64,000 nucleotides of DNA, from NCBI GenBank assembly GCA_032622095.1, contig CP136061.1, positions 124,012,754-124,076,753 on the forward strand, read 5' to 3'. Below, in pieces: positions 1 to 9,327 of the stretch. Source of the DNA: Siphonodentalium dalli. Its lineage: Eukaryota > Mollusca > Scaphopoda > Gadilida > Siphonodentaliidae. The number at the start of each line of letters is the position of its first letter. Positions within the stretch are counted from its first letter, which is position 1. A program made the position numbers and the translations under genes. Below the pieces are notes generated by a model. The model saw only the letters and a program-made list of their open reading frames with translations, had not been told where the DNA came from and did not search any database.

Positions 1-399
1 CTGGTCTAAAAAGGTGTGTTTGTTCAGCTAACGAACACTAGTGGTTACTGTTAACAGAGACCAGAAATTATATTGTGCAATTTTGTCACAAATAAACGTT
101 AATTATACTCATTATCGCTTATATCTGTTAAACAAAACAATACAAACAACCACTCTGTGACATTTGACATTCGTTGCGTAGCCGTAGGAACAGCCCAGTG
201 CTCTATATCGCAATACGGTCTCATCCGAATGGTCGGTTCTAAAAATAGTAACATAAACGGGCCCGATTTAATATTCGTAATAAAATCAATATTAATTGAT
301 AGAAGCTTTTCCGGACATAGGTCTTCAGTTCATATCTATTATTTTATACCCACGCAACTATTTAAAATTTGTTATTTAAAGAGATAATCCATCTTTAAA
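1..399 (-). mobile_element. TTAA-flanked inverted-repeat element, copy 1 (cut by window start)
   Basis: This matches the elements at 9328-9990 and 37565-38093 in reverse orientation. Shared blocks include the segment around 'cacaaataaacgtta', the block around 'caatattaattgatagaagc', and the terminus 'gataatccatctTTAA' at about 383-398. The left part lies outside the window. The outer end CCATCT next to TTAA agrees with copy 3, where both ends show TTAA. There is no transposase; the small open frame at 157-387 is only the terminal repeat read as codons. Non-autonomous; superfamily uncertain, though TTAA targets are typical of piggyBac. Confidence 0.7.
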
Positions 400-830
400 C
401 CAATATTAACATTGAATTAATTACCCCGGAGAAATTAGATTATTGTAAGCCACGCAAAGCAAAATCGCACAAGTCACACAATCGTGCAACTTCGTGTTGG
501 AACCTTCACCTACAACGAAATATATTACCTGCACTGATGTTCCATGTTATAAACTTCCCTGTCAAACACCAAATGTTCCCAGGTTTTGAACTGGTGGAGT
601 ATGATCTCTATGGGAGTAGCTTAGGGAAGAGATTCGTGGCATGACCTACACGACGACGAGCGTCCAAATAGCTGTCAGTTTCGTGATAAGTTATTCAAGC
701 AGTTCTTGCTCGCAAAGGGCATATGAATACACATTTGACCGTCATAGTTGAAGGTGACAAAACAGTACACTCGTAGACTTCAAATGTTGAAATGGGGAAA
801 TGTTTAATGTATTAGGATGCCACATGGACA
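400..830 (+). repeat. Unit A of a direct duplication upstream of the zinc-finger array
   Basis: About 320-430 bp here are repeated at 3160-3620 in the same orientation. Shared landmarks are 'attgtaagccacgcaaagca', 'ttggaaccttcac', 'gttcccaggttt', 'agattcgtggcatgacctac' and 'tgtcagtttcgtgata'. The second copy has extra bases near 3255-3300. The 3' half of both copies encodes a degenerate C2H2 finger. The arrangement suggests a tandemly duplicated zinc-finger locus. Confidence 0.75.
640..727 (+). pseudogene. Degenerate C2H2 zinc finger (first copy)
   Basis: Reading from the CAT at 640 gives the pattern H-D-L-H, then a D-x-E-R-P linker, then C-Q-F-R-D-K-x-F-K-Q. This is the C2H2 layout H-x3-H-TGERP-x2-C-x2-C-x3-F, with the second Cys replaced by Arg and the linker eroded. 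A TGA follows 'AKGI', just before HMNTH in the next frame, which looks like the expected second half after a one-base shift. Expected role of the family is nucleic-acid binding; this copy is broken. The paralogous copy is at 3410-3620. Confidence 0.6.
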
Positions 831-1054
831 CTCACAAAGGGGATATTTTACTTGTGATATTATAGGCTTAAAAAAAATGATTGAATGATGTAACAAATAA
901 TTCCGAAAAGTGGACCATTTGAAGAAACACACGATGAAAAACAAAAGAGAACGCGCAATCACATGCGTGTGAAGAGTATGTCAAATCTTATATTTATCAT
1001 AGTGATCTGAACAAATACAAACTAATATAATCCACATCATGGATCGACTATATG

Positions 1055-1135
1055 ACTGGTATCTGCGGGGGGGGGGGGGGGGTCACTGGACAATTCAACA
1101 GAGCATACATAACTCAATTATGTGGATCGACCACA
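1055..1135 (-). repeat. Inverted single unit of the 84-bp zinc-finger repeat with a poly-G run
   Basis: The stretch 'tctgcggg(n)tcactgg' followed by 'agagcatacataactcaatt' and 'gtggatcgaccaca' is the reverse complement of one unit of the array at 1300-2890. It lies opposite to the array, with about 100 bp between them. A run of about 17 G at 1066-1082 occupies the place where array units have 'ggga'. This suggests an inversion at the array edge plus G-tract expansion. Confidence 0.6.
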
Positions 1136-1231
1136 GGAAAGTAAGATTTAGGAAGATGTACCCCGAAAGTCTATTTTCATCAACCACATTAAATTCTTAC
1201 TAAAGAAGAAAAGAAACGACCGTACTAACCG

Positions 1232-2957
1232 CACTATGAATATTCACACTGGGGAACTTCCATACCAGTGTGATCAATACGAGATGTTGCGGGAGACATA
1301 TTCCTACATATCTCACATTCATGTGGTCGAAACACTTTGAGTTCTTTATGCTCTGCCAAGTTAGCTGAATCGACCAGTGATCCCCCGCATATCTCACATG
1401 CATATGTTCGATCCACAGCATTGCATTCTTTATGGTCTTCCAAACTAGGTGAATTCACCAGCGATGTCCCGCATATCTCATGCATGTGGTCGAACAACAT
1501 CATTTAATTGTTTTATGTTCTGCCAAACTAGCTGAATTGACAAGACTTATAGTGATCGGCCACATGCTGAACACTTGGATAAATTGCAAAAAGTAATTAA
1601 TGTTGCTGCAAGGATTGTTTCCCGCAAACCAAAATTTTCACATGTAACACCATTGCTACAAGAACTACACTACCTTCCTATTCGTGCACGCATAGACTAC
1701 AAGTGTGCGTCATTCTGTTATAAAAAATCAGAATCTAGTTCAAATATTCTCCCTGTATTGCCTCAATATTTTGATAAACTTTTAAGTATGTATGTTCCAC
1801 CTACGAATCTGAGGTCAAAGGCACAAGCTCTAATGGATATTCCATCAAAAAATTTAAAAACTTATGGCGATAGAGCATTTGATTCGTATGCGCCAAATGT
1901 TTGGAACTCACTGAGACACGACACAATATTTGCAAACTCTCTGACCGAATTCAAAACTTTGTTAAAGAGTGAATTATTCTGTGCTCACTATGGGGAGGTT
2001 ACATCAGATGTTGTTTAATTATTTTGATGTATGTGTATATCTATGTGGTGTGTATAGATGTATGTATATCACGTATGATAGAGGGCAGGGTACTAGTAGG
2101 AATGTAAGCGCTCTGGGCCATATGGGATAAAGCGCTATATAAAAACTATTTATTATTATTATTATATCTCACATTCAGGTGCTCGATCCATATCATTTAG
2201 TCCGATATACTCTGTCAAGCTAGCATGCATGTGGTCGTCCCACAACATTGAGTTATGTGTGCTCTGCCAACCTAGCTTAATTGACCAGTGATATCCCGCA
2301 CATCTCACATGCATGTGGTCGATACACAACATTGAGTTATGTATGCTCTGCCAAGCTAGCAGAATTTACCAGTGATCTCCCGCAAATTTCACATCCATGT
2401 GGTCGATCCACAGCATTGAGTTCTATATGGTCTGCCAAGCTAGCTGATTGACCAGTGATCTCCCTCGTAACTCACATTCATTAGGTCGATCCACAGCCTG
2501 AGTTATGTGTGCTCTGCCAGTCTAGCTGAACTGACAAGTGATCTCCCTCAGATCTTACATGCATGTGGTTGATCCACAGCATTGAGTTGTGTGTGCTTAG
2601 CCAAACTAGCTGAATTGAAGAGTGTTATATCATATCCATGTGGTCGATCCACATAATTGGGTTCTGTGTGCTCTGCCAAGCTAGCTGAATTGACCAGTGA
2701 CGTCCGCATATCTCTCATCCATGTGGTCGATCCACAGCATTAAGTTATGTATGCTTTGTCAAGCTAGCTGGATTCACCAGTGATTTCCCGCATATATCAC
2801 ATGTATGTGGTCGATCCACATCATTAAGTTATGTATTCTCTATCGAGCTAGCTGCATTGACCAGTGATCTCCCGCATACCTCACATTATATGAAGACTCA
2901 CACTGGAGAACTTCCATACCGGTATGATCAATTATGAGATGATATTTAGAACAAAGT
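1232..2957 (+). pseudogene. Degenerate polydactyl C2H2 zinc-finger array (84-bp repeats), split by a LINE
   Basis: Tandem units of 83-84 bp (28 codons, exactly one C2H2 finger) fill about 1300-1550 and 2161-2890. The plus strand has a zinc-finger linker at each edge: MNIHTGELPYQCDQ from 1237 and MKTHTGELPYRYDQ from about 2892. Inside the array one plus frame is mostly open, with Y-x-C-x2-K-x3-L-x9-H spacing and the linker eroded to S-T-A-L-S-Y. The minus strand also reads finger-like: C-E-I-C-G-x-S-L-V-x-S-A-x-L-A-E-H, which fits C-x2-C-x3-L-x5-L-x2-H but lacks the second His. I favour plus as the ancestral strand because of the TGELPY linkers. The units share their defects, so amplification probably followed decay. 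Not functional as read. Confidence 0.7.
1555..2165 (+). mobile_element. CR1/L2-type LINE 3' end inserted in the zinc-finger array
   Basis: An open frame at 1575-2018 (147 aa) is the C-terminal part of a non-LTR reverse transcriptase ORF2. It has the LQKV-x-N-x-AAR-x-V segment, then L-x-x-L-H-x-L-P-I-R-x-R-I-D-Y-K, then L-R-S-K and G-D-R-A-F-D ... W-N-S-L, ending in a terminal amphipathic stretch. The endonuclease and catalytic RT domains are absent, so this is a 5'-truncated copy, normal for LINEs. The 3' UTR ends with 'aaagcgctatataaaaac' and a (TTA)n tail at about 2148-2165. The array is interrupted at both edges, so the LINE arrived after the array formed. The LINE at 53.7-56.6 kb has the same C-terminal signature. 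Confidence 0.85.
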
Positions 2958-3159
2958 GAAGAACAAACTCACGATTATTAGATCAAGCCGAGTTTATCTA
3001 CCCTAGATACGCCCGTAGAGATCATATTCCACCAGTACAAACATGGCGGAACGTTTTAATGTTCTGATCAGTTATGGCAAGGACATTTATAACATTGAAC
3101 TGTCAATGCCAATTTGTATTGTAATATACTTATTGGTAATAAATATGTTTAAACCTATA

Positions 3160-3620
3160 ACATTGAATTAATCACCCGAGAGAAATAAAATTATTGTAAG
3201 CCACGCAAAGCAAAATCGCATTCAAAGTCACATAAGTTCGAGTTGGAACCTTCACGTACTGTGAAATGCATTATTAATGAACATGTAATTAAGAACGAAA
3301 TATATTGCCTGCACTGTTTTTCAATGTTATAAACTTCCATATCACAACTTCAAAAGGTTCCCAGGTTTTTAACTGGTGTATATGCGTAGCTTAGGGTAGA
3401 GATTCGTGGCATGACCTACATGACAATGAGCGTCCAAATAGCTGTCAGTTTCGTGATAAATCATTCAAGCAGTACTTGCCCGCAAAGGGCATATGGATAC
3501 CCAAGTGCACGATCAGCCTATGGCTGTCTTGAGAGTGGCATGCAACACACAGGACACTCATCGACTTCAAATGTTGATAACATTCATGTGAAGTATATGG
3601 GGAGATATTCATAAATTTTA
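3160..3620 (+). pseudogene. Second copy of the duplicated zinc-finger locus, with one degenerate finger
   Basis: Direct repeat of 400-830. The CAT at 3410 begins H-D-L-H-D-N-E-R-P-N-S-C-Q-F-R-D-K-S-F-K-Q-Y-L, a C2H2 finger with the second Cys changed to Arg and the T-G linker residues lost. It is followed in a shifted frame by HMDTQ, the place for a His pair. Further in, H-T-G-H occurs near 3550. The frame is broken by stops and shifts. Unlike the first copy, no 84-bp array follows. Confidence 0.6.
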
Positions 3621-3820
3621 AGATTTACAAATGGGAAATTGACCCGATGAGTGTCATGTGATAGGTCCCGTTGACCTCAGACGATTTAAGGGGTACCCGT
3701 ACTAATAAACAAATATGAGCAACAAAGAGCGTTCATTGTCAGCTTAGACAATATGTAGGAAAATTGGTACACATACATATTTTACATCAGACGACTTAAT
3801 GGGCACCAATAAACACAAAT

Positions 3821-4205
3821 ATTCCAACATCAGTGGAGACTGAGGTACACATTAATCAAATAAAGGAGTTTGATGATATTGGACAGGCTATGACATAATG
3901 TTGAATACTGTACATTGTCAGGCGGAAAGACGAGAATCCCATTTGGAATTTAAACGAATATCAAATATCCGAAGTGATTCTTCCAGGTAATGAAGTTTGG
4001 AAACCAACATTCGTTTTGGATAATGACGTAAGCGGCAGGTCGACTCTATGACAACGACGTCCGGGCAGTACTCGTTGATTACGAAGGCAATGTGATGCTT
4101 GCTGTGACACATATATTGTTGTCCATGTGTGCTATATATAGATGTCAAGTATCATCCATTTGATACACAATGTCGCGCGGAATTCGTACCGGAATGGTTT
4201 TCGCG
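3821..4205 (+). pseudogene. Cys-loop ligand-gated ion channel ligand-binding domain, frameshifted
   Basis: Nicotinic/GABA-type Cys-loop receptors are pentameric membrane channels with an extracellular beta-sandwich. Three frames together give the order expected of that domain. First, T-S-V-E-x-E-V-H-I-N-Q-I-K-E-F-D-D-I-G-Q at 3828-3896. Next, K-D-E-N-P-I-W-N-L-N-E-Y ... E-V-W-K-P-T-F-V-L-D-N-D at 3917-4048. Then V-L-V-D-Y-E-G-N-V, and the Cys-loop C-x13-C (Cys codons at 4128-4130 and 4171-4173) with H-P-F-D-T-Q inside. One extra base lies between the two Cys codons, and there is a stop after 3896. No signal peptide or membrane segment remains. It meets an inverted paralogous fragment at about 4205. 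Confidence 0.75.
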
Positions 4206-4207
4206 TT

Positions 4208-4510
4208 GAAATCCCAAATGAGATTATGGTCTTTCCACACGACAAGAGTAGTCAACGTTAAAGTCATAGTCTGTCCAATGTCATCAAACTCCTTTATTTG
4301 ATTAATTTGAACCTTAATCTCCACTGATGTTGAAATATTAGGCACAACTCTAAAGTCGATTTTCTGTGCACGGAGGAAGTCTGATAGGTATTTAAGACCT
4401 TCCCAGTTCAAGCTCGTAGTCGAAGCTGTCGTTGATAGTGGCGGTGGTGTTGAGGACACGATTCCCAACAATATCACAAACGTCAAGCTGCCGCCAGTGA
4501 ATGTGCACAC
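4208..4510 (-). pseudogene. Cys-loop receptor N-terminal fragment with signal peptide
   Basis: The minus-strand frame starts with ATG at 4510. It reads a hydrophobic signal-like segment (about residues 8-20), a Ser/Thr/Pro stretch, then the start of a Cys-loop receptor ligand-binding domain: S-V-E-I-K-V-Q-I-N-Q-I-K-E-F-D-D-I-G-Q-T and V-V-W-K-D-H-N-L-I-W-D-F-N. The W-x-D-x2-L-x-W motif is diagnostic for the family. The open frame runs on to 4145, but after W-D-F-N (about 4208) it only reads the antisense of the plus-strand Cys-loop fragment. The gene piece is therefore truncated by the inversion junction. It could be a genuine first exon, but the lack of a continuation argues for a pseudogene. 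Confidence 0.7.
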
Positions 4511-5537
4511 GGTGCTGCAAATGTTAAAATCAATAATTTCGTCTGACCACCAAAAAGCTCAGAACGTACACATATTTTGAGCTTTTGCAAGCACTAGTCG
4601 AACCAAAAAAATAGCAGTCAATATGCGGTAACATAAAGCCGGTCAACAATACTATTTCTCAAGATGTCTCGTCTCTCCCTGTGACTCAAACATATCGTTT
4701 GTTGGTATAAGTCTTCACTCTGTTCCACAAACAGGTCGTTCGTCGGTATGAAGTCACAAGACTAATTCGCACCTACACTGTCAAAAATACTGTCGGTTTG
4801 AAAGTGTCGGACGTCGTAATCCGACGGTCCCATACCGTTTCATCGGTTGTATGGTGAATCACCGTTGTTTTATGCGCTCTGAAAATGGTCTAAGTTAAAA
4901 AAAATCGTGATTCAAAGTTCATGCCGTCAAAATTCAATATTATATTTATCGGTGGCCAAATTATATACGGCAGTGACTCCATACAGTAGGACATAATCTA
5001 ACTCTGCTGATATTTAATATGTATTGTTATGTGTTTAATTGTATTCAGTATAACGATCCGGTATATTCATTCTGTGCAATGCGAATCCGTCTTATCTTGC
5101 GTCCGTAATTAAATTACGTCCCGTTGTCTTTATCACTCACGAATTTTCTTTTGTCATTTTGCCTATTTCATCGCGGGCGCTCTACAAACTATTGTTTTTT
5201 TGGGGAAATGCGACCTGTACATTTACCTGTCCTGTCGGCAGCAATACATAGCGGTTGCCAATCAAAGCCACGGAGACCGTCTTGTACTTTGATGTGGACC
5301 GGCCTTTGATGTACCATACCATACCGTTACAGTGTATATTGACAATAACCAGTTCCCCGACGCCCCGGCCATGATCGGAAATTGTTCTATGTAATTGTAG
5401 AACACTCCCTCTTTGTATACCACCTGATAGCATTGTTGAAAGATTGACTGAACTATTATTAATTATGCTGGACCGTTTCTATTCCGGTCTATTTCTCGAT
5501 TGCCAATATATGCTGAATCATAGAGCAGATATTCCGT
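4511..5537. other. No recognised gene; unassigned sequence
   Basis: Only short frames occur here, the longest being 83 codons on the minus strand (5182-5433), with no family resemblance I can name. No long repeat unit was seen. Confidence 0.5.
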
Positions 5538-5548
5538 CATTAGTATGA

Positions 5549-6484
5549 CTGAAGGGGTCATTATCGCCACATTTTGGTGTGTAGTAGCCAGCTTTACGAA
5601 AAGGTATTTTGTGTACCCAGCTCGACCTTTGTTGTGTTTTAACAGTTAACTTTTCAGCATACACTTGACATCAAAATCTTGCATTCGATGACATATGGCA
5701 CATGGGTAGTCATCTTTAAAACTGCTATTCCTGCCCCACATTTGCTTTTTTATCGGCGACATAATAAGAAGAAATGTGATAATGTATATACATAAACCAA
5801 CATTATAAGTTACGGGACGCTTAGTGATCGGACATGTTGTCATGGGAGGCGAATTGAGATCAATATTGATCTCGCTGAACCTCACGTGACACCATATCCG
5901 ATCACTAAGCGTCCCGTAACGTATTTATTATGTCAGTGGACAAAATCCAGCACACCCTTTAATTAATCGTCGCTGTAATTTATTTTAATTTGGTAAGTTA
6001 AATGTGTCGTCTATGGCCATTAACTTATGTAACGTCACAGTGACGCGCCATGGGCGTTGACCGTCAACGCATTGAGTCAACGGCTAATCACCAGAAGTAG
6101 GAAAACTTGTTGAGTTTGATAGTTAATTTATGAGTCTTTAGAATTCCTCAAATATATCGCATGCAGGTTTTGGTACATGGTACTATGTCTTTAAATTCGC
6201 AGAAAATAATTTCCGACTGATATCCCCTTTCTTGGCGCCAAAATACACCCAAAATATCCCCGAGGAGACAGAGTTTCTGAAAAACAAGATGGTGGATAAG
6301 CACCTAATGTTGATTTTATATGGGGCCACTGACCTAATATGGGTTCATATGCCGTTACTATTTATCGACGCTGATTGACTAATCGCAAGAGCTGACATAA
6401 TAAAGGTCAATATGGGTACCCAAAACACCTTTTCGAAAAGTTGGGTACCAAAAACAAAAAAGGTGGCGGCAATGACCCCTTCAG
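5549..6484. mobile_element. 936-bp inverted-repeat DNA element with 11-bp target duplication (MULE-like?)
   Basis: The ends are inverted repeats: CTGAAGGGGTCATTATCGCC at 5549 against GGCGGCAATGACCCCTTCAG ending at 6484. Imperfect similarity continues about 85 bp inward, to the 'gtacccagctcgaccttt' / 'aaggtcaatatgggtaccc' blocks. The 11-bp sequence CATTAGTATGA is repeated exactly outside both ends (5538-5548 and 6485-6495). An 8-11 bp duplication fits Mutator-like elements, but terminal sequence alone does not prove the superfamily. No transposase frame is present, so the element is non-autonomous. A 110-bp hairpin (5810-5919) sits inside. Confidence 0.75.
5810..5919. repeat. Hairpin: perfect 23-bp inverted repeats around an 18-bp palindrome
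   Basis: TTACGGGACGCTTAGTGATC (plus GGA) at 5810-5832 is matched exactly in reverse complement at 5897-5919. Between them lies the perfect palindrome GAGATCAATATTGATCTC (5856-5873). It may be a miniature foldback element nested inside the 5549-6484 element. Confidence 0.8.
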
Positions 6485-6559
6485 CATTAGTATGATTGCC
6501 CCTCCTTGATACTATACGGCAAGATGGGCACGGCGTTCAGGGACGTGTCTCACCGCCCA

Positions 6560-6910
6560 ACGTTGGTCAAGATTAACGCAGTAGTTAGTGGGGAACTTGT
6601 AGTCTTTAGACAAACAGTCGCATATTTTGGACTGAAGTGGACATTGAGTTGGGAAATTTTCCAATCTTAGGCGTTGAGGGAGGGGTGCTGAGTTGATATT
6701 TTCCAACAGTTGTAAAGGTTGATGTGTCATTTGGTAAACTCCAACCCAAGTGTGTGCGTGTCGGGGGGAGGGGTGCCGATACATTTCCCGAACTCTATGG
6801 TTGGGTTCAAGGGTGTAGTTGGAAATTTCAAGTTGGATACCTCCCTTAAAGGGATATCTATCAACGCCCTTGACAACGTTGTGTGAGGGGTGGGGTCTAG
6901 ATGGAATTGA
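6560..6910. repeat. Diverged copy of the 'ttggaaatttcc' repeat family
   Basis: Repeated 'agttgggaaattttccaa', 'atattttccaacagttg', 'tagttggaaatttcaagttg' and G-rich runs match the internal units of the hAT-like element at 58134-59250. No terminal repeats were found, so this is probably an old internal fragment. The 136-codon minus frame over it is a shadow of the repeat. Confidence 0.5.
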
Positions 6911-7670
6911 AATTACCACCATAACTTTTTTCTATTTCAAATATTTCACAGTTCTATCATAGCTCTATCATGTAGATAGAAGAAGCTCATTTAGTGAAAT
7001 TGTGTGAACAAACGAGAGTACATATGTTTGTTTATGCCGACCTTTCCTGTCTGAAATAAAATAAAATAACTCGGATGAGGGCCCCCTCCCTTGTTTGCCA
7101 AATTTGCTGGAAATTGTGTATTGCTACTTTATTTGTTGAATACTTACTCGAATATGATGCGCATTTTACCGACAACAACTGGGAAATGGCGCAGAAACGT
7201 GGCACTCTGTATAATATATTTTACGCAGATGTTGTGATCGCTGTCTCTGGGTTCCAGTAACACTGACATTACCGATAACAATACACGAAGCCTAACAACA
7301 CAGCATGGCTAACTCTATATGTGTCGGCATTTGTCTTTTCGCATCGTTGAAGAGTAACACAATATGTCACATCAGCAATAGAGTTATTTCCCTGATGTTA
7401 TTCAAACCTAGCTATCAGAATATTCTCACATGAGTGAAATGGCTCGAGTAAGTTCAAACTGACTGACCTTTTTGCTTAAACGTTGCTTTTAAACTCTGCT
7501 ATATAATGTAATTATACGACTCATAGTTATGTAAACTGTTGTCGTTATAAACACAGCACTGATATGACGTCAATACAAAACTTACCTTTCTTATTTGCTG
7601 GATGTTGTATGGTCATATGTTTGTTAATTTTCAGCGGGCGGAAAAAAGATTAAACAACCATTTAAACTGC
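6911..7670. other. No recognised gene
   Basis: AT-rich sequence with only short frames. I see no repeat unit or family match. Confidence 0.45.
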
Positions 7671-7679
7671 ACATAAATG

Positions 7680-8550
7680 GCGAACTCATCGAAAGTGTAC
7701 CGAGGTACTTGCTTCAGCAAAACGTGCAACTTCCAAAGGGAGAGAGACCTCAGATGCAATGACGCTAAAAAGGCAATGTATACCCTTATAAGTAAAGTTA
7801 TAAAGCACAAATTAACATTTGATTGTACCCTTGACATATACGAAAAACCACTGTCCCGATAATTGCATATGGGTGTGAAGTATGGGGTCATGAAAACATA
7901 ACAGCGTTTGGAAAGCTGGAGATATGGTTCCTTAAATTCATGTTCGGCTTTAAAAAAATCGACTGCCACTACCTTTCTTTACGGTGAAACCGGAATATTC
8001 CCAATAGGGTTCAAAATAAAAACAAGACTACTCTCATATTTGGGAAAACTTAAGAACGTGCCCAACAATAAGTTACCAATAAAACTATATTACTCCGCCC
8101 TTACATCATCAAACAATAATGTATGGTTGCAATACGTACGTTAAATTTTAATGAATTTTGGATCAATCATTGGGCCCCCGAAACAAAGCAATTCAATGGA
8201 GCAACCAAAGAATGACCACACGGCATAGAATGGAGGGGTTCTGTATCATCGTCCAGCAAATACTCATTCTCCAGAATAGTAAAAACTGACTTTGACAAAG
8301 AATCGTACATCTCATCCTGGAATCAATGCACCGTCTCACGATTAATGAAATTTATAACGAGAAATCATCATTTACCAATTGAAACGGGGTCCTGGACAAA
8401 CACAGACTATACCGAGCGTAAATGCAAGCTATGTAACCTGGAAATAGGAGACGAATTCCACATTATCCTTAAGTGTCAAAAATTGAATGATCGTAGGAAG
8501 AGACACATCGAACCAATCTACTATAATCTAGGACAAACACGATGAAATTA
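7680..8550 (+). pseudogene. Non-LTR retrotransposon C-terminal domain, decayed
   Basis: Three plus-strand pieces in shifting frames match the region downstream of the RT domain in RTE/I/Jockey-type LINEs. First, F-S-K-T-C-N-F-Q-R-x-R-D-L-R-C-N-D-A-K-K-A at 7700-7790, running into P-I-I-A-Y-G-C-E-V-W-G near 7858. Next, K-S-T-A-T-T-F-L-Y-G-E-T-G-x-F-P-I at 7950-8010. Last, R-K-C-K-L-C-N-x2-I-G-D-E-F-H-I-I-L-K-C at about 8408-8475, the CCHC-like motif with D-E-x-H characteristic of these ORF2 ends. Stops and frameshifts separate the pieces. Catalytic RT and endonuclease are missing. It is a different lineage from the CR1/L2 copies. Confidence 0.75.
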
Positions 8551-8737
8551 AACGAACTTTTCAACACTAAGAATGGTAGAATATTGGCCCATTTGACTCT
8601 CTTTATCCGAAAATCCCTCAAATTTTGCCAGGAACACCCTGGGGCTTAACTATGGGCCAAGCTGAACCACTACACACCCTACAATATGGGCATACTATAT
8701 ATCACCGCTCCCTGTGGATACACTATTTATCATGTGG

Positions 8738-8897
8738 TAATACTCTAGATTTGTCCCTGATGTCAAAAAATGAAACTTCATTAGAACCACGATACCCCAC
8801 CCCATCCCCAAATATTTCTCATGCGGCTTTACTCTAGATTTCGCCCATTTTGTTAACGAAAGCAACCTTATTAGAACCATCATAAGACTACGCCACA
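8738..8897. repeat. Two diverged direct repeats of about 92 bp
   Basis: 'actctagattt(gt/cg)...cc(t/a)tattagaacca' occurs at about 8740-8800 and again at 8832-8885. A poly-C run follows at 8928-8938. This may be 3' UTR of the LINE relic immediately upstream; that link is inference. Confidence 0.45.
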
Positions 8898-9327
8898 ATT
8901 TCCATTGAAAATGCACAGCGATTCCACCCCCCCCCCCCAACCCACGCATGCGTCATGTATCAAAGCTCAGCGTGATCAGATATCGATTTTTGAAGTTTGT
9001 TATTTCTCGAGATGTGCAAATATATGTAGCCCAGAAAAACGTCGTCAAGCGGAAGGTCTCGGACAAAATTGCGGATGAAGATGGATAACTCTAAAATCAA
9101 GTGGTAATACGGCAAAATTTCGTGATAATACGGCCATATTTCGTTGAACAAAATGTCGATAGATAACACGTTTTGGGAAATTTTATACCATAGTTGACAG
9201 TGGTTAGCATTATTTTGTTGCAATTAATCGATTCTGATAACTAAAGCGCATTTTGAAGAAATGTTGTTGTTGTTGTATCTTGATGATATCTTGATGATAT
9301 GGGGTCCGTCTGATCGGATTGAGTACT

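Noticed and set aside
157-387. 76-codon plus frame resembling the frame at 9210-9512
   Set aside because: Both lie in the terminal repeats of the same TTAA element, so peptide similarity follows from DNA repeat identity.
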